Part shown: in pieces, positions 1 through 9,828 of the stretch | How the letters are laid out: every line of letters begins with the position of its first letter | How positions within the stretch are numbered: the first letter of the stretch is position 1 | Assembly: GCA_024434115.1 (NCBI GenBank) | Contig: QMIT01000011.1 | Location: 183,585 to 247,584 of the forward strand | Source of the DNA: Chloroflexota bacterium | GTDB taxonomy: Bacteria > Chloroflexota > Anaerolineae > Aggregatilineales > J027 | Direction of reading: 5' to 3' | DNA: 64,000 nt | Position numbers and translations under genes: made by a program | Notes under the pieces: generated by a model | Told to the model about the DNA's origin: nothing | The model's database searches: none | Seen by the model: the letters and a program-made list of their open reading frames with translations, nothing else

Positions 1-584
1 CAAAAGGTCACAGGCAAAACGAGCGCAACCCAATTACCTAAAACGGTGCTGTTATTGAGTGCTAGGGTCAAGCGATGGATATAGGGGGGAACAAGGCCCG
101 CGCCATCAATGGTAATCCACCCCTGTGTGAATCCACCGAAGCCAAGCCCGATATACCATGAAATCATTTCGAGGGCGCTGACCAGTACAATCACCCCGCC
201 TGTCAGGGCCAATGCTTCCATCACCCAGCGCTGGCGTCCACGTCGCATGAGGTCAACCAACCCATAAAAGGTCATGAAATGCACCAAAAAGCGCCACAAC
301 CCCTCCATGCTGACCCGTATATCCCGCGACAGCAGTGACGTAACAATCAGCCACCCTGCTCCAACCGCAAGGGGCATATCAAGGGGCGTGCTGGGCCACA
401 GGCGACCTTTCCGGAGGGATGAAATCAACCACCCTGCCAGCACCCCTGTCACCACAATTTCGAAGAGGATGTTTAGGAAAAAATAGAAATCCGAATAATA
501 CGTGCCTCCAATGAGGCTGACATATAAAACAAGGATAATGACACCGAGACGTTGAAATCGCTCGGAACGACTAAGGGTGGGCAT
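1..584 (-). CDS. O-antigen ligase-like membrane protein, N-terminal part
   Basis: An open frame runs from an ATG at 584 (reverse strand) to the window edge with no stop, about 194 codons. It begins MPTLSRSERFQRLGV and continues with several hydrophobic segments separated by short basic loops (for example DLMRRGRQRW). This is the usual look of the N-terminal half of O-antigen ligase / Wzy-like polymerases, which join or polymerise lipid-linked glycans outside the membrane. The start lies 4 bases after the stop of the sugar-transferase gene upstream, so the two are probably co-transcribed. The diagnostic large periplasmic loop lies outside the window, so the family call is an inference from context and topology. 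Confidence 0.6.
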   Translation of the reverse strand, partial: MPTLSRSERFQRLGVIILVLYVSLIGGTYYSDFYFFLNILFEIVVTGVLAGWLISSLRKGRLWPSTPLDMPLAVGAGWLIVTSLLSRDIRVSMEGLWRFLVHFMTFYGLVDLMRRGRQRWVMEALALTGGVIVLVSALEMISWYIGLGFGGFTQGWITIDGAGLVPPYIHRLTLALNNSTVLGNWVALVLPVTF

Positions 585-588
585 CGTG

Positions 589-2019
589 TTATGTCCCTGC
601 AAATGAAATCATCTTGCCAATTGTGCGAATCATAATTTGTAAATCGAGCGCCAACGATTGATGGCGAATGTAATAAAGATCGTATTGAAGCTTAATTAGG
701 GCATCCTCGACGCTGCTGCCATAAGGATAACGTACCTGTGCCCAGCCCGTCGCGCCGGGTCGCACCAGATGGCGGGTGCGATAGAATGGGATTTCTTCGG
801 ATAGCTGCTCTACAAAAAAGGGTCGTTCGGGGCGTGGGCCGACCAAGCTCATATCCCCTTTAAGGATATTGATAAACTGGGGTAGTTCATCCATACGGGT
901 TTTACGCATCATTTTGCCCATGCGGGTAACACGGGCATCATTTTTGTCGGCCCACTGTGGGCCTGCTTGTTCGGCATCCGAGCGCATGGAACGCAGCTTG
1001 ATGATTTTGAATAACTTACCCCCCTTGCCCACTCGTTCTTGGGTATAAAAAATGCCGCCGGGGGATTCGAGCCGTATAGCAAGGGCGATGAAGGGCAGCA
1101 TCAAGCCAAAACCCACAAGGCCTATCAGCGAAAGGCCAACATCCAGCAGACGTTTAATCGGGATAAAGGGGTTAAAGATGGATTCGGGTTCCAGCGGCAG
1201 CACCACCGCCCAATCGTCCATGCCGACGTGCTCAATCGGCACGCGCCCGGTAATTTGCTCATACAGCAGGGCCATCGGGACAATCGCTACACCCTGTTCA
1301 TAACAATCCAGCACCCCCTGAAAAATCGTACCGGGGAGTTGACTGCCATAGGCCAATACAATTTCGGAGACTCCCAACCGCTGGACGATGTTGGGTAGGG
1401 GTTCACCATCTACGCCATAGATTGGAAAACTCTCGCTTAGGGTATCGTCGGGGTCGAAAGCTGCGACCAAGCCGACCACCTCATATTCATCCGTTGCTTC
1501 TTCACGCAGGACTTTGATGATGGTACGGGCAGCCCACCCTGCTCCGACGATTAAAGCACGCCGTTGCAGGCCAAATCGCCGCGCAAAAAATGACCACCAG
1601 ATGGCCCGCCACAATAAGATAAGGGCAAATGAGAGGACACTGTAATACAGGATAAACAAACGCGGCAGGGTTTCTCGCGGTGAAAAGAAGAAGATGACTA
1701 AGTAGACCATCAGCAGTTGTAATTCAATGAGCAGCAACCGCCGAAAGCCATTCCAGAAATTCGCCGAAATCCGCAGGTTATAAAAATCACTGGCGCTGGC
1801 AAGGGTTTGATATAGTACCCACAATACCGGAAACCACCAACTGTTGCTCACTAAAAAATCGGCATTAAATTCAAGGCGGGTCTGATCAACTTCTGACCAA
1901 ATCGCCAATGCCCCAATCACCGCCAGCAAAATGGCTATGGCATCACCGATTTTGAGTAGAGTACGGCGCTCTGAAATTTTAAGTTGCAGGGTGCTTGGGC
2001 GTGTGGTATTTTCCATCAA
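589..2019 (-). CDS. Polyprenyl-phosphate sugar-1-phosphate transferase (exopolysaccharide initiation)
   Basis: This 476-residue protein has the two-part layout of WcaJ/WbaP-type initiating enzymes. The N-terminal half (about residues 1-145) carries four to five membrane helices. A Rossmann-like CoA-binding-type region follows (about 150-265, with GAGWAARTI). The C-terminal bacterial sugar transferase domain spans about 285-476, with the conserved KLRSMRSDAEQAG and DELPQFINILKGDMSLVGPRPE motifs. These enzymes move a hexose-1-phosphate from a UDP-sugar to undecaprenyl phosphate at the inner membrane face, the first step of capsule or O-antigen synthesis. The gene follows four large membrane-protein genes and precedes an O-antigen-ligase-like gene. 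The sugar it uses cannot be read from sequence. Confidence 0.92.
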   Translation of the reverse strand: MMENTTRPSTLQLKISERRTLLKIGDAIAILLAVIGALAIWSEVDQTRLEFNADFLVSNSWWFPVLWVLYQTLASASDFYNLRISANFWNGFRRLLLIELQLLMVYLVIFFFSPRETLPRLFILYYSVLSFALILLWRAIWWSFFARRFGLQRRALIVGAGWAARTIIKVLREEATDEYEVVGLVAAFDPDDTLSESFPIYGVDGEPLPNIVQRLGVSEIVLAYGSQLPGTIFQGVLDCYEQGVAIVPMALLYEQITGRVPIEHVGMDDWAVVLPLEPESIFNPFIPIKRLLDVGLSLIGLVGFGLMLPFIALAIRLESPGGIFYTQERVGKGGKLFKIIKLRSMRSDAEQAGPQWADKNDARVTRMGKMMRKTRMDELPQFINILKGDMSLVGPRPERPFFVEQLSEEIPFYRTRHLVRPGATGWAQVRYPYGSSVEDALIKLQYDLYYIRHQSLALDLQIMIRTIGKMISFAGT

Positions 2020-2084
2020 TCATCCCATTTTGCTGAAGTGGTTATTACCCATTATAGGCCATTCTCAAATTCGCACTTCCCACC

Positions 2085-4403
2085 TCAATTTTCGGCAGGC
2101 ATTCGGAATAACCCGATGGCAATCAGCGCCAGACAAAGCACCACAGCCGCAAACGTAACGATGACACCTGCTCCAAATCCATTAGGCCGATAACGCAATG
2201 TCACATCCACCCCACCCGCTGGAATTTCAACGGCTTGGAAGGTCAGATTAGCTTGATAGAGGGTCGCTTCTTCGCCATCCACCTCAACTTCCCAACCCGG
2301 ATACCATGTACTAGCCAGCACCAAATAGCCGACGCCATCGCTCGTCACTCGATAGCGGCGTTCGTTGGGACGCTCCGAAAGCACTTCCACTTCGGCTTGG
2401 GCGAACGGAGCCTCAGTGGTTGGTTCAAAATCGGTGGTTTCGATAATAACGACCTGCTCAGGCGACCAGTCAGGATTCAATAATTGTTGAACCGCTTCAT
2501 TCTGATTGCTGACGGCTATGACATTTGGAACCATCCATGCGGTGCTGGGTTCGATTTGTGCGACAAATTCCGTACCCTCGCCTTGCCAACCCCCCGGCTG
2601 AATTTCACCATAGGTTTGACCGACCCCGGCGGCCCATAATAATTTATCGGCTTTCGGGCCAGCATCTTCGATCAACTCGGCATAACGCACATGGGCAGCG
2701 GGTTGGAGGGGGTCGAAATTGTTGAATAGGGGGATGTCGTCCAGCATATTGAGGTTAGGTAGCAATGAGGTGCGGGCCGATAGCCAGCGTCTTTTAGCCA
2801 CGCGGTAGTCGTCGAGGTCGAAGTAATCGTCAAATTTGACCTGCTCCTCGTAATCCTCAAACCAATACAAGCGCCCGACGGGTTTGGAGACACTGAAATC
2901 ACGCTGGTAAAAATCACGGGAGACGGCGGGATTGAGGCCAATGACCGACCAGATTAAATCGGCGGCGACAAACATCAAAACAGCGATTTGCCAGCGGGCT
3001 AATGAACTGCTGTTGATACCAGTGGGAGGTTGTGTCAGGGTTAAGATAGCGCTGCCGAAAATGGCAATGCCCAACACAATCATGGCACGGGACAGCACTT
3101 GTAAAACGTCGCTGTCAGGGGCTTGCAAAAAAGCCAGCGATAACAATGACACTACCACGATGCCAGCACCCGCCGCCGCCGAAAGCCGCGTCCAAAAAAT
3201 GACTCGTGGGCTGCGTCCCCACCCGTGTACACCAATCCCCGCCAAGATCGAGAGACCAAAGGCAGGCCAGATTAACCAGCGCACCGGCTCACGGAAATTA
3301 TCAAAGGTCGGCACATTGTCATAGAGGAAACGATAAAACGGGCCAAAGCGTCCGGTTGCCAAGATGAAACCTGCCAGACTTAGCACCGACCAAAAGGGTA
3401 CGGAACGAAACACGGGATGGTGTTTGAGCAGTTTGCGGCGTTGAAGCCACCCGATCATCGCAGCGATAGCTGCTATTAAGGGCAGGAAACCAATATAGGC
3501 GGTATCCTCAAAATAGACCCCTCGCCCTTTGGTCAGATATGACCCATCGGCGGGTGTGCCGAAAAAATGCGGCGTAAACATCGTAAAGATACGTGCCGGG
3601 GCATACGAAAGATTGGTGAGTACCTCATAATCTACCCCGCCTGACCGTTGAGATTCGCGCAGGAATTCTTGGGTCAATACAAGTTGAATAGCGGCGACCC
3701 CTAGCCCTAACAGTAGTGCGATGCCACAAAAAACGAGGGCTAGGAAACGCAATTTCGGCGCGACGGGACGCACAGGCCAGCGGATGTACCACAACGCAAA
3801 TAGGCCCAGCCCAACAAGGCCGTACCATGTCGTTTGGGCATGGCCCGCCAACAACTGCATCCCAGTAATCAGCCCCATCAAGCCAATATCACGCAGACGC
3901 CGCTGTTCAAGAATACGCAGGGTAATCCAAAACATCCAAGGAATCCATGCCGCCGCATCGGTGGATGGAAAAGAGCCAAATCGCCCAATATAGTAATTGC
4001 CGAGCGCGAACGACAGCACACTGATTCCCCGGCCCAATGGAGAAAACCCCAAGCGGCCTGTAAATAACCACATGCCCAAGCCCGCCCAAAACACATGCAA
4101 AATAGCAATCAGCCCCATTGCATAATAATCGCTGAGGAAGAAATGCAGCCAGTTGGGGGGATAAAAAATGGCGCTTTGATAATTGGCGATCAGGGGTGCG
4201 CCGCCGCCGACATAGGGATTCCAGAACGGTATCCGGCCTTCGCGGATTTCATCAAAAGCGAACTGTCGCCAAGGATAAAATTGCAGCGAGGGCAGTCCCC
4301 AAAACAAGGCCCGCCCAAAAATGAGGGGATAAAACAGCAGCACCGTTGCGATTGCCAAAATCGCCAGCGGCAGCCATTGGGTAATTTCACGTCGTTTCGT
4401 CAA
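2085..4403 (-). CDS. YfhO-like large membrane protein (module copy B2)
   Basis: The 772-residue protein has about a dozen hydrophobic helices in residues 10-475 and a soluble extracytoplasmic C-terminal region, closed by one last helix near 740-765. The N-terminal extracellular loop has LPSLQFYPW, GRIPFWNPYVGGG and IFYPPNWL, which are typical of the YfhO / GT-C-fold membrane protein family linked to glycan modification. It overlaps the downstream end of the 4400-6028 gene by 4 bases. It is the second copy of a family also present at 6021-8060; both share the P-(F/L)-W-N/R, G-x-P-x-x-AN and YPP-x-WL signatures. Donor and acceptor are unknown; the family role is inferred from the neighbouring glycan genes. 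Confidence 0.8.
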   Translation of the reverse strand: MTKRREITQWLPLAILAIATVLLFYPLIFGRALFWGLPSLQFYPWRQFAFDEIREGRIPFWNPYVGGGAPLIANYQSAIFYPPNWLHFFLSDYYAMGLIAILHVFWAGLGMWLFTGRLGFSPLGRGISVLSFALGNYYIGRFGSFPSTDAAAWIPWMFWITLRILEQRRLRDIGLMGLITGMQLLAGHAQTTWYGLVGLGLFALWYIRWPVRPVAPKLRFLALVFCGIALLLGLGVAAIQLVLTQEFLRESQRSGGVDYEVLTNLSYAPARIFTMFTPHFFGTPADGSYLTKGRGVYFEDTAYIGFLPLIAAIAAMIGWLQRRKLLKHHPVFRSVPFWSVLSLAGFILATGRFGPFYRFLYDNVPTFDNFREPVRWLIWPAFGLSILAGIGVHGWGRSPRVIFWTRLSAAAGAGIVVVSLLSLAFLQAPDSDVLQVLSRAMIVLGIAIFGSAILTLTQPPTGINSSSLARWQIAVLMFVAADLIWSVIGLNPAVSRDFYQRDFSVSKPVGRLYWFEDYEEQVKFDDYFDLDDYRVAKRRWLSARTSLLPNLNMLDDIPLFNNFDPLQPAAHVRYAELIEDAGPKADKLLWAAGVGQTYGEIQPGGWQGEGTEFVAQIEPSTAWMVPNVIAVSNQNEAVQQLLNPDWSPEQVVIIETTDFEPTTEAPFAQAEVEVLSERPNERRYRVTSDGVGYLVLASTWYPGWEVEVDGEEATLYQANLTFQAVEIPAGGVDVTLRYRPNGFGAGVIVTFAAVVLCLALIAIGLFRMPAEN

Positions 4404-6028
4404 GGCAAGACCTCATAAATTTGATAACCCGCCTCGTCATAAATCAGCCGTGTATCAGCAGTCCACAGCGGCGGCGTATCACTTTCAGTTGCGGCCAATG
4501 CACGTTCGGTTGGGCCATAGAGAATATAACGAATTCCCACCGAACGATAAAGAGATTGACGTTGCTCGGTGGTCATTTCATCACGGAAAAACCGCTCCAC
4601 TTCACGTTTGCGGCGGTCAGAATAGATGGTTTCGGGGCCATGCCCCAAAAAGGGACGCAGATTGGTATATACGGGCACGGCATTGCCTGTCTCCATCGCT
4701 CCCAATATAACTGTTTCGTTCGGTGCGTGTTCATCCAACCAGCGGAAGGCGTCTAGCTGTGCGACTGGTTCAAATACAGGCGTGTCATGATTGAGGGCGC
4801 TGAAAAATGCGCCAATGAGAAATAACAGACTGCTCAGGGAGGTCAGCATAATGACGGCTAATTTTGATCGCCGCCATTTCTTTGGTTGTGCCCCAGTCCA
4901 TAACTTCAGGCCTGCCGCCGCCAAAATTGCGAGGGGGATAATTACCCCTTCTGCCAAACGCCGCTGCACATTGATGGGTAGATAAACCAGAATCGGCACA
5001 ATCAATACCCACCCAATCAATAAGAGGGGGCGTAGTTCATTAGCGTGGCTGCGTTTCCATGCCCACCGTCCCCCTATCCACGCCAGCAACCCTAAAATCA
5101 AATAGGCGAATAGGTATTGCAGAGGATTGGGGGATTCCAACAGGTTTTGTTTTGACCATTGGGCAAAGGCCGGATTGTCATTAAATGAAATCAGGAAATA
5201 GGCCAAGAATGGTAGCGTCACCCCAACCGCGACGGCACAGCACAGGGCAAGTTGGATGGGGAAACGACGGGTGCGTGCCCAAGTCACTAAGCCCCATGCG
5301 CCGAGCAAGGCGTCAATCAGTACAAAATAGAAGGTGACGGATAGACCCACCACGAGCCAACATAATCCGGCGAGGAGTGCCCATCTTGACCAGTCCTGCC
5401 ATTTTTCCAGCCTCAGCGATTTAAACAGGGCGATGAATCCAGCAAGCAGAGCGGTGCGGGCCAATGCGATATGGGGCAGACCCAACAGCACCAACCATGA
5501 AAAGCCTTCCGGGATGTAAAATTCGGGGGGAAGGCTGCCTATCAACACGACCAACCACCCCAATCCGCCGCCGATGGTTGCAAAAATCAGGGCCAGAAAA
5601 CGGGTGGACGGGGCGCGTAAAAAGATGGCGATAAAGCGATAAGTGGTCAATATCAGCGCAAAATTAAAGATGACCCGCAGGACATGAAATACCGCAATCA
5701 AGACCCCTACCAGTGCCGGATCATCTTCCGCCATGAACAAACCGACGACCTGACCGGGGATGATATACGAATAATAAAGCAGGCTTACGGGGTCATGTTT
5801 TTCAGGGGAGTAGAATAGGTAAAAATCCCAAATGCCACGTGCCCCTAATCGCATTTTACCTAAGTAGGCATTGCCATCCTCCACGCCGAACAGTGCCCCG
5901 CTGAACCGCCAGTCGTCGCCTTGCCCCTGCCACGCGACGAGATAGGGCAGGATGGTCAGTGCAATCAATAGGATGGCATAGAGGCTGACACGCCGCCATT
6001 CTTGTCGGGAAATAGGCGAGCTAGACAT
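4400..6028 (-). CDS. Polytopic membrane protein, GT-C-like (module copy A2)
   Basis: I chose the ATG at 6028 (MSSSPISRQEWRR) because a GGGGAG Shine-Dalgarno sequence lies about 9 bases upstream. The frame stays open to 6070, but that longer start would overlap the upstream gene by 50 bases. The product is about 542 residues with roughly ten to twelve hydrophobic helices, an early extracytoplasmic loop (VEDGNAYLGKMRLGARG) and a soluble C-terminal tail. The early loop and the C-terminal GHGPET and RKREVERFF segments match the protein at 8079-9749 (QDGATYFSKIRQGLDG, GHPYET, ERQVKDFF), so the two are paralogues. The topology suggests a GT-C-type glycosyltransferase or related glycan protein, but I see no defining catalytic motif. 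Confidence 0.78.
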   Translation of the reverse strand: MSSSPISRQEWRRVSLYAILLIALTILPYLVAWQGQGDDWRFSGALFGVEDGNAYLGKMRLGARGIWDFYLFYSPEKHDPVSLLYYSYIIPGQVVGLFMAEDDPALVGVLIAVFHVLRVIFNFALILTTYRFIAIFLRAPSTRFLALIFATIGGGLGWLVVLIGSLPPEFYIPEGFSWLVLLGLPHIALARTALLAGFIALFKSLRLEKWQDWSRWALLAGLCWLVVGLSVTFYFVLIDALLGAWGLVTWARTRRFPIQLALCCAVAVGVTLPFLAYFLISFNDNPAFAQWSKQNLLESPNPLQYLFAYLILGLLAWIGGRWAWKRSHANELRPLLLIGWVLIVPILVYLPINVQRRLAEGVIIPLAILAAAGLKLWTGAQPKKWRRSKLAVIMLTSLSSLLFLIGAFFSALNHDTPVFEPVAQLDAFRWLDEHAPNETVILGAMETGNAVPVYTNLRPFLGHGPETIYSDRRKREVERFFRDEMTTEQRQSLYRSVGIRYILYGPTERALAATESDTPPLWTADTRLIYDEAGYQIYEVLP

Positions 6029-8060
6029 GGGATGTTTTTCTCCCCATGAATGCCAGCACCATGAGGCCAATCAAGCCTATGCCGCTGACTGCCATGCTGA
6101 TATATTGGGATTTGGGAGCATATTCATATTCGCCATCAGAGGATTTTTTCCAGTCGGGGGCATCGGCGAAGGCATGAATAGCGGAATCTGGCGGTGTGAT
6201 AGAAACCCGATTTGGCCCATGCCATGTAATGTGAATATCGGGTGCAATCAGGGTGTTGCGATACACATACACCTCCCCGACCTTGCCGATCTGCTCCAAG
6301 CCATCCGCGTGAATCTCAAAGGCCGAGACGACATGCGTGACACGCCAATTGGCTAATCCCTGCACATCTATCACGGCGTTTTTGTTAATGGTGGCAAGGT
6401 CATCTTCATCCGCGTCGGCGGGCAAATCAAAAGCCGGAATGGTTACACTGTAGCCTTTGGCTTTGACCCCCGTAATACGTTCGGCTTCTTGGACATAACT
6501 TTCCAATTGGAAAGGGTCAATACCGTCAAACTGTGGGACACGCCAATAAGCCGCTGCTTGTTGGGGCAGGCTGTAACTGGGTGAGTAAACCCGTTCGACT
6601 CCATCCGCTTTGAGCATCTCGGCAAGCGGGCGATATTCGTCCAGCCATTCGCGCCGATTGCGCCATTCAACCATCGAGCACCCTACCCACAAAACATCTA
6701 CGAGCATCAGCAGCAAGAACGTAATTTGAAAGGTACGCATCGGAATTAAGCGCCATGTCCCCAATAAAATCAACCCAACACTCAGCGGCAGGGCGATCAA
6801 ACCAATTAGGGCTTCGGTGGGGAGAGCTTCAGATAGGGCAAATAGGCTGCTAACCCAACATACCGCACTAAAGCCCAGCGTGCCAACAGCAGCTAATCGG
6901 ATGGCTCGTTTTTTCAAGGCCTCCGGGGAAATTTCGCCTAGCCATTGCAATCCCCATCCTGCCATATAGGGCAAAATCAGCGCGACAATCAGCCATGCCC
7001 GCGCCGGAACTCGAAACCAGAGGAGCGATGGAAATAATCGTACCGCCGATGTCCACAGTAGGCTGTTTTGGCCCATGCCCCACCATGCCGCAAGCACGAT
7101 GGCTACTCCCCAAAAAACCATTTGCCGGGGACGTACTATCAAGGCGATGAAGGCCAATACCATGACCCCTACGCCGACATACAGCATTTTTTCGGGGTCG
7201 GCTTCGTGGTTGGCGATGATGAGGCTCAAAAATTCCCCTATCTCGATGCTCGAAACGCCCGCTTCGGTTTCACCAATACGATTGCGGGATAGATCGGGGG
7301 TTATATCAAACAGAGGCAGCCATTGGACAGCCGTCAGCAAAAGCGCTAGACCTCCCGCGATGACGGCCCATCCAAACATAGGTCGCCAATTTTTCTCGGG
7401 TAGGCGGGTGATTAAATAAATGGCATAGGCCAGCGCAAATAGATAGATATAGAGTGCCAGTCGAACATCGCCGAGAAAAATCAGGGCCGCGAAGATAGCC
7501 AGTAAAAGGGTGTTGCGACGGCGGTGTTCGGGTTGATGAATCAGACGCCACACCGGCCAATAGAGCCATGCCTGCCAACTCACCGCATACAAGACATCCA
7601 GATGACCCGCGCCAACTGCCGCCAACAATCGTGGGGCAAGGACATAAGCAAAAGCCACCCATGCTGCCGGGATTTTTTCGAGGCCCGTTTGTCTGGCCCA
7701 AAGCCACGCACCCATCCCTGCCATGATTAAAGTGAGCCAAATCAGCAAATTGAGGCTGAGGGTCACGGGCAAGGCGATGACCAACCACTGCGGCGGATAC
7801 CACATTTTGTTTAGGGGGTTGGCAGCGAATGGCTGACCACTCATGATCTGATTGCGCCACAGCGGAAGGGTGCCATCTTCCCGAACGGATCGTTGTAAAA
7901 AGAGGGCGTTGGGCCAATGACTGGTTACGGCGTCGGAAAATTTGGCGTCGAGGGTAAAAGGCATAGCATTGGGGCTAACACCCCTTGCTATCATAAAAAC
8001 AGCGGTCAGCAGTGCTAATCCGCCGATTACGAGTGGAAGTATCCCCCATCGTTTTGGCAT
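6021..8060 (-). CDS. YfhO-like large membrane protein (module copy B1)
   Basis: The 679-residue product starts with a membrane helix, then an extracytoplasmic loop with GTLPLWRNQIMSGQPF and KMWYPPQWLV. About ten more helices follow, then a soluble domain (about 475-640) and a final helix near 645-670. This matches the layout of YfhO-family proteins and of its paralogue at 2085-4403, although the soluble domain is shorter. The gene starts 18 bases after the 8079-9749 gene and its 3' end overlaps the next start by 8 bases, so these genes are very likely translated from one mRNA. The function is presumed to be glycan assembly or modification at the outer face of the membrane. Confidence 0.8.
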   Translation of the reverse strand: MPKRWGILPLVIGGLALLTAVFMIARGVSPNAMPFTLDAKFSDAVTSHWPNALFLQRSVREDGTLPLWRNQIMSGQPFAANPLNKMWYPPQWLVIALPVTLSLNLLIWLTLIMAGMGAWLWARQTGLEKIPAAWVAFAYVLAPRLLAAVGAGHLDVLYAVSWQAWLYWPVWRLIHQPEHRRRNTLLLAIFAALIFLGDVRLALYIYLFALAYAIYLITRLPEKNWRPMFGWAVIAGGLALLLTAVQWLPLFDITPDLSRNRIGETEAGVSSIEIGEFLSLIIANHEADPEKMLYVGVGVMVLAFIALIVRPRQMVFWGVAIVLAAWWGMGQNSLLWTSAVRLFPSLLWFRVPARAWLIVALILPYMAGWGLQWLGEISPEALKKRAIRLAAVGTLGFSAVCWVSSLFALSEALPTEALIGLIALPLSVGLILLGTWRLIPMRTFQITFLLLMLVDVLWVGCSMVEWRNRREWLDEYRPLAEMLKADGVERVYSPSYSLPQQAAAYWRVPQFDGIDPFQLESYVQEAERITGVKAKGYSVTIPAFDLPADADEDDLATINKNAVIDVQGLANWRVTHVVSAFEIHADGLEQIGKVGEVYVYRNTLIAPDIHITWHGPNRVSITPPDSAIHAFADAPDWKKSSDGEYEYAPKSQYISMAVSGIGLIGLMVLAFMGRKTSHV

Positions 8061-8078
8061 AACCGACTACTGGACTTC

Positions 8079-9749
8079 CTAACGTGGTTCACGTAAGACG
8101 TACAGGGTCACATCCCCAAACTGCTCGGTCAATGTGGCGCGACCTTCAACAGCTTGGCGACATTCTTCCACGCCGGGCCGAATAGTTTCCGTCTCTTTGT
8201 TGAGAAGGCCCATTTCTTCTTCGCGTGGCCCCCACACGACATAATGGATGTTGAAATCCACCGCATCCGAAAACAGGGTTTCGCAATCTTTACCCTCAAA
8301 AAAGTCTTTGACTTGTCGTTCGCGCAATTTGGCGGGCACGGTCTCATAGGGATGACCATAAACCACCCGCACACTGGCTTGGGCCGGAATCCACCTGCCA
8401 ATATCAGGGCTGCTGAGAACAACTTCATCCTCTCTGGCGTTGATCTCAAGCCAATCAAAGACATCCATATAATTTTTCTCAATGAGAATACCCGCGTCTG
8501 CACCGGCCTCTCGATTAGAGACAGCCCCAAACAGCGGAATAAATAAGACTATAAAATTACTGGGCATGAGGAACACAAATAATAGAATAAGGGCTAATCG
8601 TTGACGTTGAGCGGGGATATGGGTCATCCAGTAATCTTCAATGGCGCGGATGCAAAAATAGACCAATGGAATGATGAGGCCAATAAATAGGCGACGCTGC
8701 AAATTAAAGGGCATATAGACCAAGATGATATTGACGGTTAGCCACAATAACATCAATTGGTCGCCATCGCGCTCAAATAGACGGACGGCGCGTACAATTG
8801 CCGGGGTTGCCACCAGCAATAGCAGACCAAACGCCATCAGCGTCAAGAACACATTCGGCGAGCGCGTGATGTTTTGTTCATTAAACTTACCCATCGTCTC
8901 GTTGAAATCAAACACAAGTAGATAGTAGAGCGCAACTGGGAAGGTCGGCAGTAAGACCATTGAACCCCAACGTACCTCGTGCCAAGGGATGTCGCGCCTT
9001 TTGTAGGCCGTAATGAGGATAAGCAGCACCAATGCTCCACCAAAACTGACGAGCGCAGGCGGCTGAACGATGGCAAGAATAATAGAATAGAGAATCGCGG
9101 CTAGTCCGCCATTTTCAACACTCGGTGCTTCGTTATAGCCGGGGCGAAATACTTGCAGAAAAATCCCGGCCAATAATGCCAATAGGCCAATCGAAAGTGG
9201 GAAGTGCGGATTCACTAGTGCAGCATAGAAAGGAAAGGCTTCCGGCACATTCAAATCTGGTGCAAGGGCCTTGTCATCGAAGAATAACACGACCCACCCT
9301 AATCCAGAGGCTAAGGCGAGGAAAATAAAAAACAGGCGGCGCGGACGGAGGCGTTTCCAAATAACCGCCCCCAGTTGATAGAGGGCGCTGAACATAAAAA
9401 TGGAGGTGGCGACCCGTGCTAGATGAAATACCACCACAATTGAAAGCCCAACAATGCGGGCAATTTGGCCTAGCAATAAATAAAAGGTAAATAATCCGGC
9501 CCGGTCATGGACTTCGGGGGTGTGCATAAGTTCAAACAGCCAATAGCCGTCTAGCCCTTGACGGATTTTGGAAAAATAGGTTGCCCCATCTTGTGGATTG
9601 GAGAGGACGCCTAGAAATTGCCATTTATTGTCGGAAGCAATCGAAGCCCAAGCATAGGGCAGCAGCGCTAACGTCACGAGAATACCCGCAAAGATTGCTA
9701 CCCATCGCCATTCGTGGCGCGAAATGTCATCTTTCCTGAACGGCTGCAT
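8079..9749 (-). CDS. Polytopic membrane protein, GT-C-like (module copy A1)
   Basis: This 556-residue protein is the first gene of the minus-strand glycan run. It has about eleven hydrophobic helices between residues 15 and 420 and a soluble C-terminal part (about 430-556). The first extracytoplasmic loop has QDGATYFSKIRQGLDG and the C-terminal part has GHPYET and ERQVKDFFEG, all shared with the paralogue at 4400-6028. The family resembles GT-C-fold membrane glycosyltransferases in topology, but an acidic catalytic pair cannot be assigned from sequence alone. Transcription probably starts near 9800, where a -10 sequence is shared with the divergent gene at 9829. Confidence 0.78.
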   Translation of the reverse strand: MQPFRKDDISRHEWRWVAIFAGILVTLALLPYAWASIASDNKWQFLGVLSNPQDGATYFSKIRQGLDGYWLFELMHTPEVHDRAGLFTFYLLLGQIARIVGLSIVVVFHLARVATSIFMFSALYQLGAVIWKRLRPRRLFFIFLALASGLGWVVLFFDDKALAPDLNVPEAFPFYAALVNPHFPLSIGLLALLAGIFLQVFRPGYNEAPSVENGGLAAILYSIILAIVQPPALVSFGGALVLLILITAYKRRDIPWHEVRWGSMVLLPTFPVALYYLLVFDFNETMGKFNEQNITRSPNVFLTLMAFGLLLLVATPAIVRAVRLFERDGDQLMLLWLTVNIILVYMPFNLQRRLFIGLIIPLVYFCIRAIEDYWMTHIPAQRQRLALILLFVFLMPSNFIVLFIPLFGAVSNREAGADAGILIEKNYMDVFDWLEINAREDEVVLSSPDIGRWIPAQASVRVVYGHPYETVPAKLRERQVKDFFEGKDCETLFSDAVDFNIHYVVWGPREEEMGLLNKETETIRPGVEECRQAVEGRATLTEQFGDVTLYVLREPR

Positions 9750-9806
9750 TTGTTTTTAACCCTTTTCTTCTGTGCCGTGCGCTTTTGGTCGCAGAATTCA
9801 CCCTGT

Positions 9807-9814
9807 AGTATAAT
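9807..9814. promoter_or_regulatory. Overlapping divergent -10 elements (possible bidirectional promoter)
   Basis: The 8-base core AGTATAAT reads TATAAT on the plus strand (9809-9814) and TATACT on the minus strand (9812-9807). On the plus strand, TTGGTC (9785-9790) sits 18 bases upstream as a weak -35. On the minus strand, TTCGCA (9835-9830) sits 17 bases away and matches the -35 consensus at four of six positions. The gap between the divergent genes is only 79 bases, so the core could serve both. Confidence 0.45.
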
Positions 9815-9828
9815 CAAGCCTATTCAAA

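Noticed and set aside
4400..6070. Longer start at 6070 for the membrane protein gene
   Set aside because: The ATG at 6028 has a good Shine-Dalgarno sequence and the usual small overlap, while the added residues are not hydrophobic or conserved with its paralogue.
7306..7917. Minus-strand open frame of 203 codons
   Set aside because: It overlaps the YfhO-like gene at 6021-8060 on the same strand in another frame and has no domain features.
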